From positions 62,001-126,000 of the forward strand of contig NZ_PVZG01000019.1 in the NCBI RefSeq assembly GCF_003002065.1: a stretch of 64,000 nt of DNA. The letters are read 5' to 3'. The translations under genes and the position numbers were made by a program. This DNA comes from Pseudosporangium ferrugineum (GTDB lineage: Bacteria; Actinomycetota; Actinomycetes; Mycobacteriales; Micromonosporaceae). The notes below the pieces were generated by a model. It searched no databases. It was not told the origin of the DNA and saw nothing but the letters and a program-made list of their open reading frames with translations. Positions 32,974 through 40,859 of the stretch are shown one piece after another; within the stretch, counting starts at the first letter, position 1; each line of letters begins with the position of its first letter.

Positions 32974-33080
32974 GCCGGGCCGCCACGCAACCGTTTCGCA
33001 ACCGGGGGCGTACCCGGCGGCAACCTGCGGGGCCGAATCTTGCTGTCAGCGAGGCCAGTCAGCACCAGGAAGGCTCCCGA

Positions 33081-33179
33081 ATGCGCCTGAGAATCGGTTC
33101 CACCATCGCCGTCTTCGCCGCCGTCATCGGCCTCGCGGGCAGCGTCGCCGGCCCGATCTACGCGGCGTTCGCCGCGTAG
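33081..33179 (+). CDS. 32-residue secreted or membrane micropeptide
   Basis: ATG 33081 to TAG 33177, with CAGGAAGG upstream. The peptide is a basic N-terminus (MRLRIGS), then a hydrophobic Ala/Val/Ile core (TIAVFAAVIGLAG) and a short tail ending YAAFAA. It looks like an isolated signal peptide or single-helix membrane peptide. It stands alone between the AbiEii-like gene and the helicase and is followed by a very strong hairpin (33212-33244), which supports it being a separate transcript. No homologue is recalled. Confidence 0.5.
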   Translation: MRLRIGSTIAVFAAVIGLAGSVAGPIYAAFAA

Positions 33180-33211
33180 ATCACCCGCACGAATCCACAG
33201 CAGGGTCCCTT

Positions 33212-33244
33212 CCGCGGCCGGGCGCACAGCGCGCCCGGCCGCGG
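33212..33244 (+). terminator. 14-bp perfect-stem terminator
   Basis: CCGCGGCCGGGCGC (33212-33225) pairs with GCGCCCGGCCGCGG (33231-33244) around ACAGC. No T-run follows, as is usual for actinomycete terminators. Confidence 0.7.
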
Positions 33245-33284
33245 TGCTGTCCGGCTCCGGTGCTGCTCATAGACTGGGCGCATC

Positions 33285-35771
33285 ATGAATCTCACCGAAC
33301 GCCTGCCCGGCACCGCCGAACCCGACGCCGTCTTCGACGCCTTCCAGACCTGGGTCGCCGAGCAGGGCCTGACGCTCTACCCCCACCAGGAGGAGGCGCT
33401 CATCGAGATCGCCACCGGGGCGAACGTCATCCTGAACACCCCGACCGGCTCCGGCAAGAGCCTGGTCGCGACCGGCGCGCACTTCGCCGCGCTGGCCGGA
33501 AAGCGCACCACCTTCTACACCGCGCCGATCAAGGCCCTGGTGTCGGAGAAGTTCTTCGCCCTCTGCGCGGTCTTCGGCGCGCACAACGTGGGCATGCTGA
33601 CCGGCGACGCGAGCGTCAACGCCGACGCGCCGATCATCTGCTGCACCGCCGAGATCCTCGCCAACCTGGCCCTGCGCGAGGGCGCCGACGCCGACGTCGG
33701 CCAGGTGGTGATGGACGAGTTCCACTTCTACGCCGAGCCCGACCGCGGCTGGGCCTGGCAGGTGCCGCTGATCGAGCTGCCCCAGGCGCAGTTCCTGCTC
33801 ATGTCGGCCACCCTCGGCGACACCACCCGCTTCGTGGACGATCTGACGCGGCGCACCGGCCGTGAGACCGCGGTGGTCGCCAACGCGGAGCGGCCGGTCC
33901 CGCTCCTCTTCTCGTACGCGATGACGCCGCTGCACGAGACGATCGAGGAGCTGCTCACCACCCACCAGGCGCCGGTCTACATCGTCCACTTCACCCAGGC
34001 GGCGGCCCTGGAGCGGGCGCAGGCGCTGATGAGCATCAACATGTGTACGCGCGCCGAGAAGGACGCGATCGCCGCCGCGCTGGGCAACTTCCGGTTCACG
34101 GCGGGCTTCGGGCGTACGCTGTCGCGGCTCGTGCGCCACGGCATCGGCGTGCACCACGCGGGCATGCTGCCCAAGTACCGCCGCCTGGTGGAGACGCTCG
34201 CCCAGGCGGGCCTGCTCAAGGTCATCTGCGGTACGGACACCCTCGGCGTCGGCATCAACGTGCCGATCCGCACGGTCCTGTTCACCGGCCTGTCCAAGTA
34301 CGACGGCGTGCGCACCCGGCTGCTGAAGGCCCGCGAGTTCCACCAGATCGCGGGCCGCGCGGGCCGGGCCGGCTACGACACCCTCGGCACGGTCATCGTG
34401 CAGGCGCCGGAGCACGTGATCGACAACGAGCGCATGCTGGCCAAGGCCGGCGACGACCCGAAGAAGCGCCGCAAGGTGGTGCGCAAGAAGCCGCCGGAGG
34501 GCACCATCGGCTGGGGTCAGCCCACCTTCGACCGCCTCGTCGCCGCCGACCCCGAGCCGCTGACCTCCTCCTTCCAGGTCTCGCACGCGATGCTGCTCAA
34601 CGTGATCGCCCGCGGCGGCGACCCGTTCGCCTCGATGCGGCACCTGCTCACCGACAACCACGAGGAGCCGGCCGCGCAACGCCGGCACATCCGCCGCGCG
34701 ATCGCGATCGCCCGCGCCCTGCTCGCCGGGGGCGTCATCGAGCGCGTGGACGGGGCGTACCGGCTGGTCGACGACCTTCAGCTCGACTTCGCCCTGAACC
34801 AGGCGCTGTCGCCGTTCGCGCTGGCCTGCCTCGAACTGCTCGACAGGGAGTCGCCCGACTACCCCCTCGACGTCGTGTCGGTGATCGAGGCGACGCTCGA
34901 GGACCCGCGCCAGGTGCTCTCGGCCCAGCAGTTCAAGGCCAAGGGCGAGGCGGTCAACGCCATGAAGGCCGAGGGCATCGAGTACGACCAGCGCATGGAA
35001 CTGCTGGAGGAGGTCACGTACCCGAAGCCGCTCGTGGACCTGCTCGAGGGCGCCTACGAGACCTACCGCCGCGGTCACCCCTGGGTCGCCGACTACGAAC
35101 TGAAGCCCAAGGCCGTCGTCCGCGACATGTACGAGCGCGCGATGACCTTCACCGAGTACGTGTCCTTCTACGGCCTGTCCCGCTCCGAGGGGCTGGTGCT
35201 GCGCTACCTCGCCGACGCGTTCCGGGCGCTGCGGCAGACGGTGCCGGAGGACGCCCGTACGGAAGAACTGACGGACCTGATCGAATGGCTCGGCGAACTC
35301 GTCCGCCAGGTCGACTCCAGCCTCCTCGACGAGTGGGAACGCCTGCGCAACCCGGGCGCCGAGATCGCCGAACCGTCGCCGCTGGACGACCGCCCCCCGG
35401 CCGTCACCCGCAACACCCGCGCGTTCCGCGTCCTGGTCCGCAACGCCCTCTTCCGCCGCGTCGAACTCTTCGCCCTGCGCCGCGCCGAGGACCTGGGCGA
35501 CCTCGACGCCGAGTCGGGCTGGACCACGGACCGCTGGATCGAGGCCCTCGAGAACTACTACGCCGAGTACCCGGTGGTCGGCACCGGCCCGTCGGCCCGC
35601 GGCCCGGCCTTCCTGCACATCGAGCAGGGCCCGGCCGTCTGGAAGGTCCGCCAGGTCTTCGAGGACCCGGAAGGCGACCACGACTGGGGCATCGAGGCGG
35701 AGATCGACCTCGCCGCCAGCGACGAGGCAGGCGCCGCGGCGATCCGCATCATCGCCGTGGGCCCGCACTGA
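33285..35771 (+). CDS. Ski2-like SF2 helicase with DUF3516
   Basis: 828 aa from ATG 33285. Helicase motifs in order: Q-like/I TLYPHQEEALIEIATGANVI and NTPTGSGKS, Ia YTAPIKALVSEKF, II VVMDEFHFY, III LLMSATLGD, IV-V VYIVHFTQ and GTDTLGVGINVPIRTVLFTG, VI FHQIAGRAGRAGYD. Motif II is DEFH, as in many Ski2/Mtr4 relatives. The C-terminal ~400 residues match DUF3516 of actinobacterial helicases. Probably an RNA (or DNA) unwinding enzyme with unknown target. TAGACT at 33270-33275 is 9 nt before the ATG. A small gene follows two bases after its stop. Confidence 0.88.
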   Translation: MNLTERLPGTAEPDAVFDAFQTWVAEQGLTLYPHQEEALIEIATGANVILNTPTGSGKSLVATGAHFAALAGKRTTFYTAPIKALVSEKFFALCAVFGAHNVGMLTGDASVNADAPIICCTAEILANLALREGADADVGQVVMDEFHFYAEPDRGWAWQVPLIELPQAQFLLMSATLGDTTRFVDDLTRRTGRETAVVANAERPVPLLFSYAMTPLHETIEELLTTHQAPVYIVHFTQAAALERAQALMSINMCTRAEKDAIAAALGNFRFTAGFGRTLSRLVRHGIGVHHAGMLPKYRRLVETLAQAGLLKVICGTDTLGVGINVPIRTVLFTGLSKYDGVRTRLLKAREFHQIAGRAGRAGYDTLGTVIVQAPEHVIDNERMLAKAGDDPKKRRKVVRKKPPEGTIGWGQPTFDRLVAADPEPLTSSFQVSHAMLLNVIARGGDPFASMRHLLTDNHEEPAAQRRHIRRAIAIARALLAGGVIERVDGAYRLVDDLQLDFALNQALSPFALACLELLDRESPDYPLDVVSVIEATLEDPRQVLSAQQFKAKGEAVNAMKAEGIEYDQRMELLEEVTYPKPLVDLLEGAYETYRRGHPWVADYELKPKAVVRDMYERAMTFTEYVSFYGLSRSEGLVLRYLADAFRALRQTVPEDARTEELTDLIEWLGELVRQVDSSLLDEWERLRNPGAEIAEPSPLDDRPPAVTRNTRAFRVLVRNALFRRVELFALRRAEDLGDLDAESGWTTDRWIEALENYYAEYPVVGTGPSARGPAFLHIEQGPAVWKVRQVFEDPEGDHDWGIEAEIDLAASDEAGAAAIRIIAVGPH

Positions 35772-35772
35772 C

Positions 35773-36042
35773 ATGAAGGCCCCCCTCCGCCGCCTCCACC
35801 ACGACGGCCACCCGTACCGCTGGCAGGCCCGCCCGGTCCCCTCCCCGGGCCACCGAGTCCTGCGCCTCCGCATCTTCGGCGCGGGCAAGACGGGCCGCGC
35901 CCTGCAGGTGGACCTGCCCCAACAGCCGGGCCGGTACGACCACCCGTCAGCAGACGACGTCCGCGAACTGATCGCCCGGGGCCTCGCCGCAGGCTGGGAC
36001 CCGCACGCCCGGGGCGGCACGTTCCCGCTCCCGCCCCCGTGA
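35773..36042 (+). CDS. small conserved hypothetical protein downstream of helicase
   Basis: 89 aa from ATG 35773. Reads HHDGHPYRWQARPV, LRLRIFGAGKTGRALQVDLP and ADDVRELIARGLAAGWDPHA, a pattern recalled from small actinobacterial proteins of unknown function. It is one nucleotide from the helicase stop, so it is probably cotranscribed and may work with it. No catalytic motif is seen. Confidence 0.65.
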   Translation: MKAPLRRLHHDGHPYRWQARPVPSPGHRVLRLRIFGAGKTGRALQVDLPQQPGRYDHPSADDVRELIARGLAAGWDPHARGGTFPLPPP

Positions 36043-36074
36043 CCCGCGCCCCGGCCGGACCTCAACTCCCACCC

Positions 36075-36231
36075 GAGCCGCCGGCCTCCCGCTTGCCTGA
36101 GCCGCTCGCTTCTGGCCTGTCCGAGTCGCCGGTTCCTCGCCTGCTTGAGCCGTGGGCCTCCCGCTTGCGCGAGTCGCCGGTTCCTCGCCTGGCTGGGCCG
36201 CGGGCCTCCCGCTTGCCCGAGTCGCTGCCTG
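36075..36231. repeat. 48-bp tandem array, about 3.3 units
   Basis: Units begin GAG(T/C)CGCCGG at 36075, 36123, 36171 and 36219. Units 2 and 3 share GAGTCGCCGGTTCCTCGCCT and GGGCCTCCCGCTTGC. The period is a multiple of three, and the array lies directly upstream of the P-loop gene. Confidence 0.85.
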
Positions 36232-36337
36232 ACCTGGCAGTCTTCCGCCGGCCCGAGGTGCCGTCCGTCTCGTCGGCGAAGGCCATGCCCTGAGCGCCGG
36301 GCCGCCGGGCCCGCTGCCCGGGCGTCCGGAGTCCCGT

Positions 36338-36961
36338 CTGCGCGAGCGTCTGGCGCACGTCTATTGGCTCGGCGGCGGCAGCGGCGCCGGCAAGTCGACG
36401 ATCGCCGCCCGCATCGCCCGCCGCCGCGGCCTGGACGTGTACTCGACCGATGACGTCATGACCGACCATGTCCGGCGGAGCGCGCCCGGCGAAACGCCGT
36501 ACCTCCGGCGCTTCCTGGCGATGACCATGGACGAGCGCTGGGCGGACCGCTCCCCGCAGACCATGCTCGACACCTTCCACTGGTACCGCGGCGAGGCGTT
36601 CGACCTGATCGTCGAGGACCTGCTGGCCCTGAGCCCGCACCGCGGCGTGATCGCGGAAGGCTTCCGCCTGCTCCCGGAGCTGGTCGCCCCTCTGCTGGCC
36701 ACACCGGGCCACGCCCTCTGGCTCCTCCCCACCCCCCATTTCCGCCGCACCGCCCTGGAAGCCCGCGGCGACCTGTGGACGATCGCGGGCAGAACGTCCC
36801 ACCCGGCCCGTGCCCTGCTCAACCTCCTCGAACGGGACGCCCTGTTCACCGACCGCCTCGCGGAGACCACCACCCGCCTGGCGCTCCCACACCTCCACAT
36901 CGACGAGGCGATGACCGAGGACGCCCTCGAGGCGAAGGTCACCGCAGCACTCGGCCTCTGA
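36338..36961 (+). CDS. P-loop kinase-like protein, 5' end unresolved
   Basis: Codes for VYWLGGGSGAGKSTIAARIA (Walker A), then LDVYSTDDVMTDH and a helical kinase-like domain (AFDLIVEDLLALSPHRGVIA, EGFRLLP) to the stop at 36961. Length and motifs fit small P-loop kinase-like proteins of actinobacteria; the substrate is unknown. The frame is open only from 36233, and between there and ATG 36437, which lies inside the domain after the P-loop, there is no ATG, GTG or TTG. CTG 36338, just before RERLAHVYW, is used here as the nominal start. It may use CTG, have lost its start, or be frameshifted from the repeat region. Confidence 0.6.
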   Translation: MRERLAHVYWLGGGSGAGKSTIAARIARRRGLDVYSTDDVMTDHVRRSAPGETPYLRRFLAMTMDERWADRSPQTMLDTFHWYRGEAFDLIVEDLLALSPHRGVIAEGFRLLPELVAPLLATPGHALWLLPTPHFRRTALEARGDLWTIAGRTSHPARALLNLLERDALFTDRLAETTTRLALPHLHIDEAMTEDALEAKVTAALGL

Positions 36962-37405
36962 CAGCACCACTTCGGCCGCCGTCCCGCCCTCGCCGCCGTC
37001 CCGCCCCGCTGGCGCCCCGGGCCCACCGGTGATCCGATGTCGTGCCGATCCCACAGGAACCTCGCGCCGTCGGAGGCCCGCATCCGACCCCGGCCCGCGG
37101 GCTCGCCGTGTCCGCCGGTCGGCCGCTGTGGTCTCCGGGTCGCGCGCGGCCGGCGGACTCCAAGAACCTGGCCGACCAGCTCCGCGACTGTGCGCCGAGG
37201 CCTGCCGGCTCGCCGTGTCGGCCTGCCGGCTCGCCGTGTCGGCCTGCCGGCTCGCCGTGTCGGCCTGCCGACCCGGTCCGCGCCCGCGCCGCCGCCCGTG
37301 GGCCTTCATCGAGCCCGTCGCCGTCGGCCGGCAGGCGGCAGTGACCGGATCAACCATCGGCAGCGGTGGCTGCGCGCCGGCCGGAGCTCGGGCCGGGAGC
37401 GGCGG
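36962..37405. other. 444-nt spacer with a 21-bp tandem array, no gene seen
   Basis: CCTGCCGGCTCGCCGTGTCG units at 37201, 37222 and 37243 (21-nt period), with a partial fourth at 37264. GGCTCGCCGTGTCCGCC near 37099 is a stray relative. No convincing reading frame on either strand; it lies between a rightward and a leftward gene end. Confidence 0.75.
37201..37275. repeat. 21-bp tandem array, 3.5 copies
   Basis: Three identical 21-nt units from 37201 and a truncated fourth that diverges after CCTGCCG. Confidence 0.9.
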
Positions 37406-38506
37406 TCAGGTTCGGGTGGCGTTGGTGGCCATGCGGGTGTTGAGGGATGTGGCCTGGGCCGGGGTGATGCTGCCCTCGCGCTCCCAGTTCAGGGGGAGTT
37501 CCACGGAGAGGCCGCCGACGTTCGCCGCCCAGGTCGCGGTGGCCAGGGGAGTGCCGCCCGCGTCCGTGATCTTTGCCAGGGTGGCCGTCTGGAACTGGAT
37601 GGGGTGACCGTCGGCCGCTCCCGCGATCATGTGGTCGTACAGGCGCTGGTAGTCGGGCCGGGCCTGTTCGAGGGTGCCGTCGGGCAGTTGCCGGACCATC
37701 AGGGAGTTGTTCGCCCAGATGCCGGCGTTGCCGGCGAGGGTGCGCTGGTAGTTCATGGCCGTGATGGTCTCCTCCATCCTGACCTCCAGGCGCTCCTTGT
37801 CATTGATCATCTGCCACGGGTTGTAGGCCACCGACGACGAGATGCCGAACGGGCTGAACGCCGCGTGCTGGTCGGCGATGGCCTTGTAGAGGGCGTCCCT
37901 GTCACGCACGTCGGTATAACCCGCTTCGAGCGCCTTGGACCGGTTGTCGGCGACGCCGAGCTGGTGGATCAGCGGCTCGGCGAAGATCGTCGTGGTGCCG
38001 GCGACGGTCGCCTCGCACCACTCGGGTGCGGTGAGGTGCGGCGCGAGCGCGGTGAGGAAGGCCGCGTACGCGTCCAGGAACTGCGGGCACCACCAGCGGG
38101 GCACGACGAACTTCTTGCCGTTCTCGGGCTCGAGCCAGTCGGCGATGGGTCCGCCGCCGAGGGCGAGAGCCCAGGCGGGGGACTGGTGGCCCGCCAGCAG
38201 GCGCAGCTTGATCTTGGGATAACCCCGGTCGCGGGCGAGGTCGACCGCGACCTCGAGTTTCGCCACGGCGGCCGGCGAGATCGGGCCGCCCGCGGTGGGC
38301 TGCGCCTCGGCCCACGTCAGTGGCTGGACGAAGCCGTGCAGCCGGTCGTCCGGCGGGTCGAGAAGCTGATCGGGCTCGCGCGCCAGCAGGCCGGTGATGC
38401 GGCCGCGGGCGGGAGCGGCGTGAGCGACCGCCGCGGGCAGGCCTGCCACGGCGAGCGGAACGCCCGCGGCCAGGGTCAGGAAGGATCGCCGGTTCAGGTG
38501 TGCCAT
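37406..38506 (-). CDS. Tat-exported protein, possible glycoside-hydrolase-like fold
   Basis: 366 aa from ATG 38506 (GGGGCGACC upstream). N-terminal Tat signal NRRSFLTLAAGVPLAVAG ending near AHA. The mature protein has LHGFVQPLTWAEAQP, KIKLRLLAGHQSPAWAL, WCEATVAGTTTIFAEPLIHQ and SVELPLNWEREG. The alternation of beta strands and acidic tips is reminiscent of TIM-barrel hydrolases, and the Glu in WCEATVAG and IFAEP are candidate catalytic residues, but no family can be named. Monocistronic. The function is unknown. Confidence 0.75.
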   Translation of the reverse strand: MAHLNRRSFLTLAAGVPLAVAGLPAAVAHAAPARGRITGLLAREPDQLLDPPDDRLHGFVQPLTWAEAQPTAGGPISPAAVAKLEVAVDLARDRGYPKIKLRLLAGHQSPAWALALGGGPIADWLEPENGKKFVVPRWWCPQFLDAYAAFLTALAPHLTAPEWCEATVAGTTTIFAEPLIHQLGVADNRSKALEAGYTDVRDRDALYKAIADQHAAFSPFGISSSVAYNPWQMINDKERLEVRMEETITAMNYQRTLAGNAGIWANNSLMVRQLPDGTLEQARPDYQRLYDHMIAGAADGHPIQFQTATLAKITDAGGTPLATATWAANVGGLSVELPLNWEREGSITPAQATSLNTRMATNATRT

Positions 38507-38826
38507 GGTCGCCCCGTTTCCCCGTTGACGTCCCGTCGGATGGTCCGGGACGTCCGTGGCGGAGAACCTAACAGGTCCGAGGTGGACGGTGGGGGCGCCT
38601 GTGGACAACGGGCCCGCGGACGAAAGACGTCCTTGAAGCTGTCGCACGGCCGGCAGCGTGACGCGGCAAGCACGTCGTGGTGATCCTGCGGCTCGTGCTG
38701 ATTCTCGGTCGGCACCGGCGGCGGGCGGTAAAGCGGGCCCCGCGGTGAGCCGGGCTCAGCGGTGGGCCGGGCCCTCGCGGTGAAGCGGGCCCTCGCGGTG
38801 AAGCGGGCCCCGCGGCCCGGCTGATG
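38507..38826. other. 320-nt spacer with degenerate 18-bp repeats
   Basis: From about 38724 to 38820, variants of CCTCGCGGTGAAGCGGGC repeat at 18-nt spacing (clear copies at 38773 and 38791). A 73-codon frame on the minus strand (38494-38715) was considered and rejected for weak codon bias. The promoter of the Tat protein should lie in 38507-38600. Confidence 0.6.
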
Positions 38827-39225
38827 TCAGGCGGCGCGCGCGGCCCGGCGCAGCACCGGGTGCCGTGCCTCCCAGGCCGCGCGGACGCCCCGGGGCAGAT
38901 TCAATTCCGGCCATATCCGTACGAGCGTCGCCCCGTCGAGGTGGTCGCGCAGCTCGTCGACGCGGACCGCCTCGCGCAGGACGTTCTCGTACATCCACAG
39001 CAGCATGGTGTGTTCGCCGAGGTCGAACGCGCGCTGGGGATTCCACCACAGGCGCAGCGGAAGCGCGACGAGGCCGTGGGTCGGCCCGGTCAGCTCGCCG
39101 AGCGTCCCGGCCACCAGCACGGGCCGGTGCGGCCTCGCGAGATGGACGACCGGTGCGCGGGCGTCCTCGCTGGTCACCTCGGCGGCGATCGTGATGCCGT
39201 GACCGTCGAGCGTGCGGGTGGTCAT
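38827..39225 (-). CDS. conserved hypothetical protein
   Basis: 132 aa from ATG 39225. Reads VVHLARPHRPVLVAGTLGEL, ALPLRLWWNPQRAFDLGEHT, MLLWMYENVLREAVR, DHLDGATLVRIWPELNLPRG and RAAWEARHPVLR. Similar proteins are recalled in several actinomycetes as hypotheticals. No signal peptide or known motif. The GC-rich, strand-specific codon use supports a real gene. The palindromic CCTAGG elements at 39268-39282 lie ~45 nt upstream and may be its promoter. Confidence 0.7.
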   Translation of the reverse strand: MTTRTLDGHGITIAAEVTSEDARAPVVHLARPHRPVLVAGTLGELTGPTHGLVALPLRLWWNPQRAFDLGEHTMLLWMYENVLREAVRVDELRDHLDGATLVRIWPELNLPRGVRAAWEARHPVLRRAARAA

Positions 39226-39274
39226 GGGACCAGCGTAGACCGCCGCCCCCGCCCGACGATAACACCTAGGTTCC

Positions 39275-39291
39275 TAGGATGCCCCACGCGC
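39275..39291 (-). other. copy 3 (partial) of the dispersed 24-nt motif
   Basis: TCCTAGGATGCCCCACG matches the first 17 nt of the motif at 55968 except two positions. On the minus strand it lies upstream of the 39225 gene start. A second CCTAGG is adjacent at 39268. Confidence 0.5.
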
Positions 39292-39345
39292 GGAGCGCGG
39301 CACCACAAACCACAGAACGACGGCTTCGCCGACAGCCACAATCAA

Positions 39346-39405
39346 GCGGTCGCGAGGGCGGTCGCGAGGGCGGTCGCGAGGGCGGTCGCTTTCAGCAGGC
39401 AGTGG
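39346..39405. repeat. 12-bp tandem array, five copies
   Basis: GCGGTCGCGAGG repeated from 39346 at 12-nt spacing; the fifth copy ends in CTTTC. It lies in the spacer between two leftward genes. Confidence 0.9.
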
Positions 39406-39441
39406 CGGGCCGGCCGGCAAGGCAGTCGACTGCCGGGCGAC

Positions 39442-40188
39442 TCAGGCAGGAGCGAGCCGGGCACGGACCACCAGCTGATGCAGGGCCTCGACGGCACCCG
39501 GATCGGCGCGCAAGGGCAGCGCCGACGCGTCCCGTGCCTGCTCCAGCTCCTCCCGCAGCCGCGCCACGTCTTTCTCGACCGCCTCGCGCAGGGCGGCCGG
39601 GAATGCGCCGTGTTCCGCCGAGCGCTTCATCGCGATCAGCTCCGGGACGTACCCCAGGGGGCTCAGCGCGCCGAGGTCCGCGACCACCTCGCCCGTACGC
39701 ATGAGGTGCAGGCCCGTGTGCAGCACCCGCAGCGTGTAGAGGGCCGGCTTGAGCTCGCCGGTGCCGGCGAAGAGGCGTTGCTGGGTGGCGGCGAACCCCA
39801 GGTAGTGGTGGGCGTGGTGCCGGGTGATCAGGCCGGGTGCCAGCTCCACCAGGTCGCGGTGCAGGGGCGACGTCGTGACCACGAGCGGGGACAGCAGCTG
39901 CTCCAGGACGTACCCGTTGCGGCTGTTGAGGAGGCGCGCGAACTTGAGCAGGTCGTGGCTGACCACGTCGAGTTCGACGCCGTCGCGCCAGGTGCCGGAC
40001 GTGATCGTGTCCGGGCCGGTGCGCAGGCCGACCACCTCCCCGGCCGGCAGGAGGTGGCTCGCGCGCAGGTCGAGGTCGCTGTCGACGGAGGCGAAGCCGT
40101 AGAGGTGGGCGCCGCTGACGGTCACGAAGACGGCCGGATAGGGCAGGGCCGCGCCTTCCGCGGCCCAGGCGGGAACGGTCAGCGTCAC
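39442..40188 (-). CDS. pol-beta-superfamily nucleotidyltransferase (RlaP-like), copy 2
   Basis: 248 aa from GTG 40188, overlapping the previous stop by GTGA. N-terminus VFVTVSGAHLYGFASVDSDL, DLRASHLLP: the G-(A)-...-S-D-x-D pattern of PF10127 nucleotidyltransferases, but the usual GS is GA. Then ELDVVSHDLLKFARLLNSRN, NGYVLEQLLSPLVV and HHYLGFAATQQRLFAG, the family's helical part. PF10127 includes RlaP of bacterial RNA-repair operons. Third gene of a three-gene overlapping operon (41851 to 39442). The GA change may lower nucleotide binding, so it may be a regulatory partner of copy 1. Confidence 0.75.
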   Translation of the reverse strand: MTLTVPAWAAEGAALPYPAVFVTVSGAHLYGFASVDSDLDLRASHLLPAGEVVGLRTGPDTITSGTWRDGVELDVVSHDLLKFARLLNSRNGYVLEQLLSPLVVTTSPLHRDLVELAPGLITRHHAHHYLGFAATQQRLFAGTGELKPALYTLRVLHTGLHLMRTGEVVADLGALSPLGYVPELIAMKRSAEHGAFPAALREAVEKDVARLREELEQARDASALPLRADPGAVEALHQLVVRARLAPA

Positions 40189-40859
40189 GACAGACCCCTT
40201 TCCCGTACGCCGGTGAGCAGCGCATCGATTCTTTCCCGGCCGGGTTCGTCCGGCAGGGTGCTGGCGGCCTCCGCGGCGGCGAGGTCCCGTTGCAGTTCGC
40301 CCGCCCACGAGACCACGGATTCCCAGGGCTCACCACCGTTTTTGATCCGCAGCAGCCGCTCGCGCAGCGGCCGTACGTCGACGAGCACCTCGCCGGTCCG
40401 CAGCACGTGGGCGCCGGCGTGCAGCAGCCGGATCATGTGCATGGCCTGCTTGTAGTTCGTCTCGCCGGTGCGGGCCCGCCGGGCGGAGACCCGGTGGAGC
40501 TGGTCGCGGGCGTACGCGCCGTACGTGCGGGCGACGTGCCGGGACAGGAACGCGTCGCGGGCGGCGAGCAGTTCCCGTCCGTCGGCGGTGACGTGTTCGA
40601 TCAGCGGCGACCAGAGCACTTCGAGGACCGTGGGGTTGGCCTGCAGCGCGAGGGTGCAGAACCGCTCGATCTCCCAGGAGAACTGCTCGTCGCGCGGGCC
40701 GTCGAGGTGGGTGGGCGGCTTGTCGAGGTGCCAGAAGGCGCGGGTGGGCGCCGCGTACACGCCTCGCCGGTCGTGGTCGGAGCGCGGGCCGTCGAGGCCG
40801 TACGCACGCGAGCCGACCACGACCGCGAGGATCGTGCGGGGCGGGAACAGGACGCTCAC
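40185..40859 (-). CDS. pol-beta-superfamily nucleotidyltransferase (RlaP-like), copy 1
   Basis: 224 aa from GTG 40859, overlapping the aldo-keto reductase stop by GTGA. Has the complete motif VVVGSRAYGLDGPRSDHDRR, GVYAAP: GS followed by D-x-D, as in PF10127 (RlaP/MJ0435-like) enzymes. EQFSWEIERFCTLALQANPT, LEVLWSP and NYKQAMHMIRLLHAGAHVLR match the rest of the family and parallel copy 2, so the two arose by duplication. The family transfers nucleotides to RNA, protein or small molecules; the target here is unknown. No RNA ligase (Rnl) gene is adjacent. Confidence 0.8.
   Translation of the reverse strand: MSVLFPPRTILAVVVGSRAYGLDGPRSDHDRRGVYAAPTRAFWHLDKPPTHLDGPRDEQFSWEIERFCTLALQANPTVLEVLWSPLIEHVTADGRELLAARDAFLSRHVARTYGAYARDQLHRVSARRARTGETNYKQAMHMIRLLHAGAHVLRTGEVLVDVRPLRERLLRIKNGGEPWESVVSWAGELQRDLAAAEAASTLPDEPGRERIDALLTGVRERGLS

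Noticed and set aside
36039..36293. 84-codon frame overlapping the small hypothetical gene by GTGA
   Set aside because: It consists of the 48-bp repeat and ends in nonsense; no independent sign of coding. Kept only as context for the start-less P-loop gene.
38494..38715. 73-codon minus-strand frame before the Tat protein
   Set aside because: Third-position GC is lower than in neighbours, it overlaps the downstream start, and no homology or RBS is evident.
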